DNA of 41,340 nucleotides. Origin: Hemicentrotus pulcherrimus (lineage: Eukaryota > Echinodermata > Echinoidea > Camarodonta > Strongylocentrotidae). The position numbers were made by a program, and so were the translations under genes. This document shows positions 1 through 12,300 of the stretch, one piece after another. The notes under the pieces are model-generated. The model did no database searches and had not been told where the DNA came from. It was given only the letters and a program-made list of their open reading frames with translations. Numbering within the stretch: the stretch's first letter is position 1; every line of letters begins with the position of its first letter. The stretch is taken from NCBI GenBank assembly GCA_003118195.1, contig BEXV01001719.1, positions 1 through 41,340 of the forward strand, in the 5' to 3' direction.

Positions 1-1160
1 AGACGGCAAATGCACCCTCCCCCTTATCTCTCTCGCATCCTCCAGGCATTCCTTATTTAATTAAAATCTTGCTCACAGATATCACTGTGTCCCCGTTGTG
101 AATGTAAGTATTATTTTAACATCATAAATAAATATTTCCCCAATTATTCAGAAACATTGTCCTTTAACATTTCTACGTCCCTTTCTTTATACACCAAGGC
201 CATCGACTCTATTCATGGACGATAACATGTTGTAGGTCCTTCCCTAGCAGAGAAAAAATACAAACGTCAGCTGAATATCTAGATAACTTACACAAGCCAA
301 GATTAACCCTTTAGAGCTCATTATTTTATCTGTCAAGCATTTTTGAGTTGCATTTTAAGAACCTGTCATATGAGAGTGTAACAATCATAGAAAGGGGAAA
401 GCACAAGGGGGTCGTGGTCCAGTGGCTGAAAGAAAATTCACAATATTGAAAACTGAATATCGCTAAAATAAAAAAAAAAAAAATGTTCTGTTTTTGTTGT
501 AAAGAATGTCTGTTTAATGAATAAAATTAAAGTCTAAAAACTTGTTTAGCATCATAAATTCAGTTCAATAATTTATGTCAAGAAACCCCTTATAACTTGT
601 CTATTTTGCTAAACATTGGCAATCGTAAATTACAGAGTACAAACCCGATAGGTATCAGGAAAAAAAAAATAGAGATGAGTTACAAAGCAGCTATCCGGGC
701 GTTTATCCTACTCTACACAAGAGTAAACTATCTGCCCAGACAGACTAGTGAAGATCCAGGCTGTTGGGAGCTATGCCGAAGATCTCGGGTAGAAATTTGT
801 TCGAATCCCCGCGGACAAAGATGTAACCAAATACTACACTAAATGTAGCTCGTGATGTATTTACAACCAGGATACTGATATGCTTTAAGTTAAACGTTAT
901 CGGAACCTAGGGGTTAACCCACATAACCGACGGAACCGCCCATAAAGGACGTGTTCTAATTGGTCATTTTCCGCAACCAAGAATAACATTATTTATATAA
1001 CAAATTACCGTCAGTGTCTTGGAAATACACATGTATCTTTTTTAGAATTAACCGTGTTTTAAATACCAGATTATGTTAAAGTTGAGTTTGCACAGTAACA
1101 CATGAAATCAAAATTAATACATCAGTAATTTTCTAATTTCAAAAATAAATTGAGAATTAG
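1..1160. repeat. Large direct repeat, left copy
   Basis: The window begins inside this repeat. The sequence from AGACGGCAAATGCACCCTCC onwards recurs from 2570 with small indels: shared blocks include CACTGTGTCCCCGTTGTGAA, AAAGGGGAAAGCACAAGGGG and TTAACCCACGGAACCGACGG-like text. The left copy carries an extra stretch of roughly 100 bp near 640-755. GTTCGAATCC at 799-808 fits a tRNA B-box consensus, so part may be tRNA-derived. No coding potential was recognised. Confidence 0.8.
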
Positions 1161-1169
1161 TCACTACAG

Positions 1170-2220
1170 AAACCCCTGAGCCTATTTGGGATCAACCCTC
1201 TGGACCCCAAGCGATTTATTATCATGACAGTGTCACAAATAAGGTATGAACATATGCTCATCTTAACGTCAATTAATGCCTAAAACCAATGAGTTCTACC
1301 CCCTGACCCCACCTATGGCCCTAAGGCGGGCCCCTGAAGGCACGAAATGTGCTTATTTAGAGGCATAATGCTTCAAAGGGCTCCGCCCTCTGATGTGCTT
1401 ATTTAGAGGCATAATGCTTCAAAGGGCTCCGCCCTCTGAACCCTACACCAGTGAGTGTCCTGCCTTTGCCACATTTAAGGTATCAAAATATGCTCTTCTG
1501 ACTGTAAGTAAATGCCTAAAATCCCTGAGCTTCCGGGGGCTCTGCCCACTGGATGCTCATATGACGGTAATATAATGCTTAAAACCCTTGAGCTTCTAGG
1601 GGCTTGGCCCCTGGACCCAACCAGTGACCCAAAGGCGTGCCCCCTGAATGTTTATCTGACCGTTATAAAATGCCTCAGATCAATGAGTATTTTGGGGCTC
1701 GGCCACCTGGATCTTACTGTAATTAAATGCCAGAAAACATGAGTTCTACCCCCTGACCCCACATAGGGCCCTAAGGCGGGCCCCTAGAGGCACGAAATGT
1801 GCTTATTTTGAGGCCTACATGCTCCGCCCTCTGGTCCCTACACCAATGAGTGTCCTGCCATTCAACACATTTAATTTATCAAAATATGCTCTTCTGACTG
1901 TAAGTAAATGCCTAAAATCCCTGAGCTTCAGGGGCGTTGCCCACTGGATGCTTATCTGACGGCAATGTAATGCCTAAAACCCTTGAGCTTCTGGGGGCTC
2001 CGCCCCTTGACTCAACCAGTGACCCAAAGGCGTGCCCCTGAATGCTTATCTGACCGTTATAAAATTCCTCAGACCACTGATTTGTATGGGGCTCGGCCAC
2101 CTTAATCTCACCGTTATTAAATTCCTAAAACCCCCGAGCTTCCGGCGGCTCCGCCCTTTGACTCCTTCGGGGCTTTGCCTTAGACCCCACGACAATTTAC
2201 GCTACGCACTACCTGATCGT
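1170..2220. repeat. GC-palindrome tandem array with higher-order structure
   Basis: Degenerate units alternate an AT-rich phrase (CTGACGGTAATATAATGCCT type) with a GC-rich palindromic phrase (GGGGGCTCCGCCCC type). A higher-order period of about 450 bp is visible: 1288-1737 and 1738 onwards both start GAGTTCTACCCCCTGACCCC after one or two bases. Inside the first, a 46-bp unit is perfectly duplicated (1347-1392 and 1393-1438). Open frames here are low-complexity by-products. Confidence 0.72.
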
Positions 2221-2569
2221 AAATAATTTAGCCTCCCCCTACCTACTTTGAAAAACGCTATGTGGGGCATGCATGTAAGACTGGTGACGATGCGGACTTT
2301 TCCTCTCTGCTTAGTCGATCCTTCACGTCTGGCTCCCCACCCCCTTATTGAAAAAAAAATGATGCCTACGCCTGTGGTAACAAATAAAGATAAACTGTTC
2401 AAACTTCAGCGTTGCTTTATTCGTACAGCTTTTATTGAAATAAATGACAGTCGCTACATTTTTTTAATACAGGTCTTTTATGCAGGTCACTCAGTTAATG
2501 CAATATAAAACGATTGTTTGATTAGAACGGCTTTATCGATGNCTTTATCGTTGACAAATCGTGTTACAT

Positions 2570-3635
2570 AGACGGCAAATGCACCCTCCCGCTTATCCCT
2601 CTTGTATCCTCCAGGCATTCCTTATTTCATTAACATTTCTCACAAATATCACTGTGTCCCCGTTGTGAATGTAAGTGTTATTTCAGCATCATATATAAAT
2701 ATTTCCCCCCAATTGTCCTTTTACATATATACGTCCCATTCTGTATACACCAAGACCATCGACTCTATTTATGGACGATGAAATGTTCTAGGTCCTTCGC
2801 TAGCAGAGAGAAAATACAAACGTCAGCTGAATCATCTAGATAACCAAGATTAACCCTTTAGAACTCATTATTTGATCTGTCAAGCATTTTTGAGTTGCAT
2901 TTTAAGAACCTGTCATATGAGAGTGCAACAATCATAGAAAGGGGAAAGCACAAGGGGGTCGTGGTCCAGTGGCTGAAAGAAAATTCACAATATTGAAAAC
3001 TGAATATCGCTAAAATTCAAAGACATTTCTATTTTCGTTTTCATATTATAATGTCCGTTTATAAAGACGACATATCTTTTAATTAATGCAAATAGAGTCG
3101 TCTACAAACTTATTTAGCATCATGAATTCAGTTCAATAACTTCTGTCAAGAAACCACTTATAACTTGTCTCTTTTGATAAAAAATGGCAATCGTAAATAA
3201 CAAAATACACACTGAAGATGGTAGCTGTTGGGAGCCATGCCGAAGATCTCGGGTAGATATTTGTACGAATCCCCGTGGAGAAAGATTTAGCCAAATAATA
3301 CACTAAATAAAGCTGGTGATGTATTTACAACCAGGATGCTGCTCTGCTCTGAGTTAAGCGTTATCGAACCTAGGAGTTAACCCACGGAACCGACGGAACC
3401 GTCCACAAAGGACGAGTTCTAATTGGTCATTTTCCGTTGCCAAGGATAACATCATTTACATAATAAATTACCGTCCGTCTCTTGGAAATACACCTGTATG
3501 TTTTTAAGAATTAATCGCGTTTTAAATACCAGATTACGTTAAAGGTAAGTTTGCACGGTAACACGTGATATTAACATTAATACAACAGTAATTTCCTGAT
3601 TTCATAAATAAATTGAGAAATAGTCACAACAGATT
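2570..3635. repeat. Large direct repeat, right copy
   Basis: Second copy of the block at 1-1160, offset about 2570 bp. The B-box-like motif of the left copy is altered here (GTACGAATCC). Each copy is followed by the GC-rich CTGACGGTAATTTAATGCCT array (long after the left copy, a single unit after the right) and then by a shared block (GCAATATAAAACGAT at about 2500 and 3900). The whole is a tandem duplication of a unit of about 2.5 kb, with the array contracted in the second copy. Confidence 0.78.
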
Positions 3636-3960
3636 CTCATCTGACGGTAATTTAATGCCTGAAATCCCTGAGCTACGGGGGGATCCGCCCCTGGACCCCA
3701 CGTTCATTTTCATGTAACCAGGCCATCAAGACCCCGGTCCGACCTCGCCCGTGTCTCCGGCAGGGTACAGCCGGCAACCGATGGTGGAACGGGGATCTCC
3801 CCAGGATAACGAGTCCCCTTCCTTACATATACCTGACGGGCACGAAAACCCCCTTCCATTTTCACCCGTACAAATTTTCATGCATGTCACTCAGTTAGTG
3901 CAATATAAAACGATCGTTTGATTAGAACTGTTATTGATGAAAATATTTCTGGATTTGACA
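3636..3960. repeat. Short array unit and GC-rich insert
   Basis: 3636-3700 is one unit of the palindrome array (CTGACGGTAATTTAATGCCT then GGGGGGATCCGCCCC). 3720-3860 is a GC-rich block unlike its surroundings (ACCCCGGTCCGACCTCGCCC start) that I do not recognise. 3885-3950 repeats 2480-2545. Confidence 0.5.
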
Positions 3961-5882
3961 GTTAATGAATATAAAATTACAGACAACAAAACAATCTTAA
4001 CAATCAGTGATCAACAGAAAATGAACTTCTACTCAAGTGATGAAGTAAAGTGAAAAGCATACTATTAATTATCTTTGTTTTCTTCAAGTATGCCACCATG
4101 AATTAATAAGTTTAGCATTTGATTTATTCAGATACAACTGCACTTTAATGTATAAATAACCTTTAAGTCCCAAAGGATTTAAATTGCAAGAACTGCTTGC
4201 TACCTATTTATCACTTTTGCCTCACAAAATGTCAATTATTCTTGCAGTCTATATATATATATATATATATATTAAAAATACGTATCTTATTCAGAGTGAA
4301 ACGGTGCAAAGGTGACGTTATTTTATAGATGTACCTACATGTACACATAGGATTATATGGAAGTTAATAACTCAGTCATTGAACTAATAATCATTAACCT
4401 TGAATACATATTTCAAAACCCTCAAGATTTAAAACAGTTATTGCATTATTACGCAGCTCTACCATTATGTAGCAAAACCCATTTGGGATTAATTTGATTG
4501 CACATATTACATTATCAGACTCATTCCAGAAAATGCGTAAAAAATTAATTTTAAGAGGCGATTGTTAAATTACAAGTTTGCATGTGTCATTCAATGTTTT
4601 AAAATGTACGATTTTGAACACATCACCAGAATATTGTATTGTTCGAACAACACACTCTATATTAACATGTACATGTATGAGTGAACAACAAATAACTTTT
4701 AAATTACTACTCATACAAATATAGTGTTCGTCATCTTTGTACAATGTTGCCTAAAATGTCATCAAATATAACTAGGTTTTACAGGCTACAGTGGGAGACT
4801 AAATCTTTTAGGGGAGAAAGCAGATGCAATGAAATGCGAGCCATATACACCAAAGGTTTATAATCGATATGCATTGCATTCTAAATTTCTGCAGAAAAGC
4901 AGATTGTGATATCAACTGAAAGGTTCGATGTTCATAAAATATTTGAATACAAAATATAACCATTAAAGCCTCACAACCTCAAATATTTTTGGAATTATTT
5001 GTGATTAAATGCATTATTGGTATCTTTAGATACATTCAAAATGCCGGCATTTGGAATTTTATAATAAATCCTGTATTGCAAACAAATATACAGTTTTATC
5101 TGGTGATAATGTGTACATTTATAATTAATCACAAAAGGATGTTGATGAGGTCAAATAAAATAAAGAAGAAACATGATAGTGTACAATTGATAGCGTGCAT
5201 CAGGGCAGTTTAATAGATAAATTCCTCTTAATCATAATTTACCCTGAACGTCATCGCATTGAGGAAAATGTATGTTTACACTGAAACATGCTAAAGAGGT
5301 TCAAAGACTGCTGTCTTCTATACACAGTAGCTTTTAGAGGGTAAAATAATACTTTTAAAGGTCTCGTGGATCAATAAGTTGTCGGCCTTTCTTAAGCAGA
5401 ATTAAATATTTACAAGGTATCATTATCATTTGATTTTCATTGATAAATTCATTCGCTAGTTGCTTTCAGATGAAGTATGTTACTGATAATGCATTTGTTT
5501 TCAATAATCATTGTTATACAACTTAGTTAAGAATGTTCACATACACAGTTGTTACATGTTTGCAAATATCTTTCGAGCCTTATATAAATTCAGGTAATGC
5601 ATATGAATAACATGATATGTAAGTCAAAACAAGTGTGGAGTATGTTGATTTGTCTTTGTTGTTTCGCAAATTATTCGCCTTTTCTTGGATGAAGTAAACA
5701 TACATTGTTATAATAAGTACTGCCGCATTTCTATAACAAATTATCTGACTACCAATTAAATGCAATTATTTCAATAGCTTATATATATACATTATTGCAA
5801 CCTGTTATGTTCTTTAGTTTATACAAGTTGGCTCATATCCTTGATCATCTAGACTTTGTTGTGTTAACAGGAAAGGTAGTGC
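3961..5882. other. AT-rich intergenic DNA
   Basis: No gene recognised. A TA dinucleotide microsatellite lies at about 4250-4272. Open frames at 4989-5213 and 5580-5765 are short, AT-biased and lack motifs. This is the region downstream of unit A's stop and should include its 3' UTR. Confidence 0.5.
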
Positions 5883-6320
5883 TTAAATATCATAAATCTC
5901 AAACGCACCATGCGTACCTGCCATCTGTTTAGCCCTTTCTTTGTCTTTGCGCATCTTGACCAAATAGTTTTCGTACACGGGCTGTCCGTCTGGGGTGGTA
6001 GGTCCCATAGCACCTTTCATCCCTCCCTTGCGGCCATCCATGCATTCGGGATCGTAGGATACATTGTCCGTCTGTATGAGCGGCGGTATTCTGGCCTGCT
6101 CCTGTTTCATCTTCTTGACCAAGTAGTTCCCGTACATGGGTTGTCCGTCGGGTGTTGTCGCCTTTGTGTCGGCATATTCCGTCTGTCCCTTGCGATGTTG
6201 CGTGACTTCTGGATTAAGAGAGGCGTAGACAGTTGGTTCCTCTGCCTGTATGGGCGGGGCATTAGGGGGATGGGCGTGGTCATGTGAGACCGACATATAG
6301 ACCAATCCATCATCATCAAC
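5883..6320 (-). CDS. Unit A terminal exon: cytoplasmic tail with ITIM-like and YxN motifs
   Basis: The 438-nt exon starts after acceptor ATCCATGCAG in phase 0 and encodes 145 residues to TAA at 5883-5885. It begins VDDDGLVYMSV, where LVYMSV fits the ITIM consensus [ILVS]xYxx[ILV]. EEPTVYASL follows and is ITSM-like. A 15-residue block TTPDGQP(M/V)Y(G/E)NYLVK occurs twice, each with a YxN Grb2-type SH2 site and a second Tyr three residues on. NVSYDPE and a C-terminal EIYDI add two more tyrosines. Roles are inferred from motifs known in vertebrate receptors (SHP-1/2 for ITIM, Grb2 for YxN). Confidence 0.75.
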   Translation of the reverse strand, partial: VDDDGLVYMSVSHDHAHPPNAPPIQAEEPTVYASLNPEVTQHRKGQTEYADTKATTPDGQPMYGNYLVKKMKQEQARIPPLIQTDNVSYDPECMDGRKGGMKGAMGPTTPDGQPVYENYLVKMRKDKERAKQMAGTHGAFEIYDI

Positions 6321-9300
6321 CTGCATGGATACAAAAAATAAAGACATTTCAGAAATTTCATTGTTCCTTAATAGGGGATTGATCTCAGTCTGTCAACTGT
6401 TGATTTTGAGTTTGAGGTTTACGTTGGTTTGAAAATTTCTTACATTGACTTGAATAACAAATGATTACAAGGCATCGTTTATCAATGTTAAATATGAGAT
6501 GCATGGCCCTACGTGCTATCATTTGTTGTTGTTGATATGGTTTAATATTGAAGCCCTGTTAACAACAACCGCTTTAAAATGATCACGAAGTTCCTCCAAA
6601 AAGTAAAAAAATATAGTAGTGACCAGTTTCGTTTACACAAATTTTCCCCAATAGACTGTCATGTTATAAGAACAGTTAGGAAAACGCAAAATTTGATTTC
6701 GATTTCCAATCATAAATATCTTGATAATCAGACAGGCGGTCGGCTGGTAAATGTCATGGAATTTGTGTATGCCATAGAGGTTTACAATTATGATTGCAGC
6801 ATGAGCTAAACCAAGGACTTAGTTTTCTATACCTGCCAATGACACTCAAATTGTAGGGAAAAATATAACATCTTGAATTGATACATCTAAATTAATGGGG
6901 CTTTACCCAACATGCATGTATTTCCCTAAAGAAAACAATGACCAAAGAAGTAATGAGATTTTGATTTAACTTAATTACTGATACGAAAAAGATATATATA
7001 AATTATCAATAATAAAATATGAATTTACCATTCTGCCTTCTGGTTGAGTGTTGTCTTGAAGTACAAAGAACGAAATTAGATTTACAGAAAAATTAATATA
7101 AAGGGTAAAATAAAGATACACATATTTGCAATGTTACTCTATTTCAAAAGTTAGAGTGTGATATAAATATTATCCTATTATTATGCTATTATCCTATATA
7201 AATATTATTTTTTGGCATACATTTTGGATAATATAAAGAGTATTCATGTCAAATACTACAATGTAGCAGATCGGTAAACTAATCAATTTGCAAGTTTGTA
7301 TTCTAGATTTACCTCACATACAATATGAAGAATAACATGATTAAATTGTTCAAATAAAACATGAATTCACCTCAATGTCTTGTTTTCTTCATCTAAATGA
7401 AAATTCAACTCAAATAATATCCTACTTATTTTAATTGCAGTTTAGTTTAGAGAAAAAGAATAAGAGAGAGAGAGAGAAATAAAACGGAATTCAGAGACAT
7501 AAACAAAACAAACAAAAACGATAGACAAATATTAAAGCATAAGTTAAAATCAACATGACAATATAACGGGAGATTAGAGCCTAGCGAAGATACTTTAAAG
7601 GAGTCACACCAAGAAGCAAAAGTGTTTTGAATTGATGCAAAATTCATATCATTGCGAAGGGAAAGCCTTACTGATCAATTACAACAAATTTCCTCTTCAA
7701 AATATGTTTTGGGCCCGCAGAAATCAACTTTCAAAAATGTTAGTTTTGAGATCCAGATTTACTGCCTATTCGTATTTTTTCGTATTTTGTCGTAGTTCTT
7801 CGTGTGACGTCACACCCTGGACACGGCTGTTAAAAAAAGGCTGCTAGCTTCCGCTTGGTCTGCAGCTAGACGCACTAAGCGGAAGCTAGCAGCCGGTACC
7901 GAGCTGTTTGTCCAGGGTGTGACCTCACTGTTCAGAGCTCGCTACGCTCGTTTGTTTGGCTTACGTTCGGGGGCGCTTGGGGGTTAAAGGGTCTTGAAAA
8001 ATTGCATTTTACGCCTCTCCACGATATCTATATGGTTTTTCAGCAAATTATTCATGTTTTTCAAGAGAAAATCTTTCCATCCATATGTAATTTGTTCTAA
8101 TTATCAGTTTTTAGTAAATTTTCTTTGTGTAGCTCCTTTAACAATGTTATGTGGATTACATCACCTATACTATGCATGTCTGTTTTGTACGAGGTAAATG
8201 CTTTTCAACATACCCTTCTTTTGCTTCACACAGCTTAACGTTCCATAGAAGTACATCAGTCCTAGTGAAATAAGCAAAATTAAGCCAACAGAAGCAATCA
8301 CTCCAAGAGCGATTATCATAAAAGATGTCTTTTTTCTTGGAAATGGCGGATTATTCAGACCTGGTGAGGCTAAAAAGGTAAACAAAGACAAAACATAGAG
8401 GGGAAATGACAGAGTGTCAACAATTGTATCACGTTTTCCCCACCAAAGAATTAATGTTTCTTTCAGTTGACGGCTATTTGTCAACTGGCGAGTCAAGGAC
8501 GAACAATACCATGCCTAGAATGTTGCGGATATTGGTTTTCTATACATTGATGAAGGAGAGGGACTTTCTTTCACATCACTTCATCCGTCGTGTTTTAAAA
8601 AGTGCTGTACATAGCCATGTAGGATGTGTTGATGTATGCATTAATTGGCAAGATGAAAATATACTATTTCCAGAAAGCCCATATGTACTCCATCCATATC
8701 TGCATGCTTATCCCCTCTAAAACAAACACACACCCCACATGGAAATACATCTATCCCCACGCATGTAACACATGAAACTAAACACAAATGTGAATCCACC
8801 CACACACACTGGAAATTCACCCAAACATAAAGGTGTAAAGAGGTTCACGCACGCACATACCTACATCTGATCATGAACTTGTTTGTCTCAAAGTCGATCA
8901 TTGCTTGTAATGTATGTTCACTACATCTAGGGAATATCGGCCGTATTTGTATTGTACAGATATAAGATTATCAAATTAGAGGAGCGTTGTATGGTTAGTA
9001 TTCAATCGAATTAAAAAGCTTCTGCTATTTTCTTACCACTCCAAAAGCAAGTGTGCACTTGTAAACATGGTGCACTGGATGGGATGCTCCCCAGGGAGTG
9101 GAGAATGTGCATACATTGTGTGCGGGTAAGCCTGAATCCGATGACCGGGGTAATAATATGATTGCAGGGCCCTCAGGAAGAACAGTACTAATACTGATGA
9201 TGCTACTTGGTTAAACAACACTCATTATTATTATTATCATTATTATTATTATTATTTTTTATCATTATTATTATCATTATTATTAGAATCTCGCTTTCAC

Positions 9301-12300
9301 AAAGATCTTGGGAACATTCCTAAGTAATGAGAATTAATTGGAAATTCCTGGAGCTAATCTCGAAATATTTTCCTTTTTATGAATGATTATAACAGAAACA
9401 ATACTCAATAGCCTACCTGTTACATCATCTGGTTTACTGCACAGATCCCTGCTAAAGGTCACCAAAGTTGTGTTAACATCCGAATCAATGCTGACCTCTG
9501 TCACAAGAAATAAATAAAATATAATCACATCACATTACTTCATTACCATTTCTTTTTTGCCTCTATCACTTCCAATTCCCCTTCCAAAATGTGGGCAGGA
9601 AGGGGGGGGGGGGGTTACGCCCATAATTTTCGTATGGGAGGACAAATCCTAATTGCTCATCCACATAATAAGCAGGTTAATTACACAAACCCCAGCCAGA
9701 GGCTCAGCACTAACCCCTTACAGGGTTCGATTCACTCTGTTCAATTCAGAAGGAATATCAATTTCTCTCTCTCTTTTTGTTATGGGTTGATTATGCTGAA
9801 TAACACGGTACGTTCTTTTGTATTATTAGTGATAAATGGTACTTTCATTGCATTATGCCAAAAGTGCCACTCCTTTGTCATCAAGTTATTTATAGAAAGA
9901 TGGACTCCCGATATATTGAATAATAAACAAATCAACGTGGACATCAGTTGATCAATAAAGACTTTGTCCAGAGATATGTCACATTGGATTAACATTCGAT
10001 GGTGTTTTCTTTCCGGATATAATGCGATGGTACTTTCGGTAGCAAACAAACTTCCGTCTAAATCATAAAGGAACTTTGAAAGGCTTGAGTTAATACCGGG
10101 AGTGCTATTGGTGTCACCTAGAAGGATCTATGCAAGTTCAACTGCTGGAATTGATCCAATACTTTTACACGTGATTGAAGACGATAAACATTCTTGAACG
10201 TGAATGAATGTTGATGCAGAGTCGTGTTCCTTGTTATTTCCAGTAAGTAAAAGTAACATGCTAGAGGGTGCAACTTACTGGGAGAGAGAGTGAGAAAAAA
10301 AAGAAAACAAAAACATTAACAAAAAATGCATTCAATGTTAGATGATTTTGAAAGGAACGAGATATCTTTTGTTTCCCCTAAGTGTTGTACAGATGGATGG
10401 AAATATATACTTTTAAGCATGAATATCCTGAAGAAAACAAAATATACAATTTGTTTCTAATATTGTGCCTCAGAAGGCTATTCAATGTTTAATAATAAGT
10501 AGACACGTACATGAACTCAACTCTGATGACATTTGCACCACATAAGTACGGAGAAGACATGCTCCCTACCTAGCAATTTTACTTACCATGGGCATTTAGG
10601 TGAACTGAGCGTTGAAGATTATTCTGTAGTTTTTTATGTGATGCCAAGCAATGGAGATACTTTCCTTGATCATTTTTAGAGGGTGTGATTGTGGCAGTCT
10701 TTAGAGAGATATAGAAGTAGCCTTGTACGACATTAGCCTGATCTTGATGAACAACCGCTACATCATCTGGAATAAGCCATTCGAGTACTGCAGGAGGTCT
10801 TGCACCATATGCTGCACATGTAATGTTATATGGCTCACCAGCAGTTACCGTTATATTGGTATTATTGTGGTAATTACGGCTAAAATGCTCATCATTTATC
10901 TTCAGAAGATATGGCCGATCTAGTGGCATAAGAGGAAATAGTCACGATGAATAAACATTGCCTCGAATTGTAATTCTCTACTCAGATAGTGGAGTACCTC
11001 CTTTTTCATGGATTCACTAATTACTCTCGGTCAGCCTTTCTAACACTTCAACTTCCAAATTAGGCATTGGTCTCAAAAATCATTCATTCACTTACTTTCT
11101 TTCAAAGCATTGTTTTGACTATTTGCTTAAGCTATGCTTACGCCGTTCAAGTTTCTGCCGAATATAAGACAATTGTGTAATGTTAATGGTATCCTCAAGA
11201 CACATCATACACAATGATATAACAAGCATATGCGAAGCTCATCGCTCGCCCATAAATGAATATGTGAACATATGAGACTCCCAGTTGCTTAAGTGCTTCC
11301 CATAATAAACACCATACCATGCACTGAGAGGTTCTACTTGAAATTATGGACCAAGGTGGCAGGGAAAGCACTTATTTATGAGAAGCATAATTCTGTCAAC
11401 GAGGAATCCATAATTTACTAGTTGCTTGACATAGTGTATGAAACAAATACAATCTAAGAGAGAAAACAAAGGGTTTGATATAGATTTCGATCAAAAATAC
11501 ACTCGTATATCATGATTTAGCTTCATGTTGTCCCTGACTATTGCTGTGTAAATTCAATATAGCGAATAGTGTACCTGGTGGCAATGGTGATACTTGAAAG
11601 ATAGCTGATCCTGTGTCCTTTCTCCCAAATGTGCTTCTTACTTTGCACTGGTAGTTGTCACTATCATTTCTGAACAGGGTTTTAAATGTTAAATTTCCGC
11701 TGCTTGTGTCTGTCATTAAACTGAACTTGGATCGGTCAGGTACGGTCATCCATTTACAAGCCGGGTAGAGCACACACGTTTGAGAGGCAATCACGATGTT
11801 GTTACCCTTGGTCCAAATTAGCCGCCGATTCCTGGTTTCAGGCGTGAAAGTGCAGACCAGTGTGAACTCTTCCCCGATGACTGGAAGGGAATTGAATGCC
11901 TGAATAGATACTTCAAATGCATGGTATTCTGTCGGGATGAAATTAAACAAATTCCAAGGTATATTGCTATATTATGCATCATAAATAGTGGGGTAGCGCA
12001 AGTAACCCACTGAATAGGCAGTGGAACGATGGGGATGGTGGGGAGGGGAATCGAACGTATACAGAAAATGAAATGGAAATTTAACGAGTAGGAGGAGAGT
12101 GCGGGGGATGCTCCTGTTTTCTCGTCCTTAACCATTTCTACCTTTTCACATTTTCTCTCTTTTCTCACTATGTCTTCATTGTAATTGTTTCTCAACCCTG
12201 GACGAATGTGTGCCCCCTTTGGCTACATCATACATCAAATATACCGTCTTTGCTTTAACGATTGACGATAAAAGACGGTGGCCCAATGTTACTAACATAT

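Noticed and set aside
790..820. Possible tRNA gene suggested by GTTCGAATCC
   Set aside because: Only a B-box-like motif is visible; no cloverleaf or convincing A-box, and the copy at about 3.27 kb is altered. At most a tRNA-derived repeat.
1393..2226. Several overlapping open frames with similar repeated phrases
   Set aside because: By-products of the GC-palindrome tandem array, not genes.
5910..6287. Plus-strand 125-codon open frame
   Set aside because: Antisense shadow of the unit A tail exon, which has coherent motifs and splice context.
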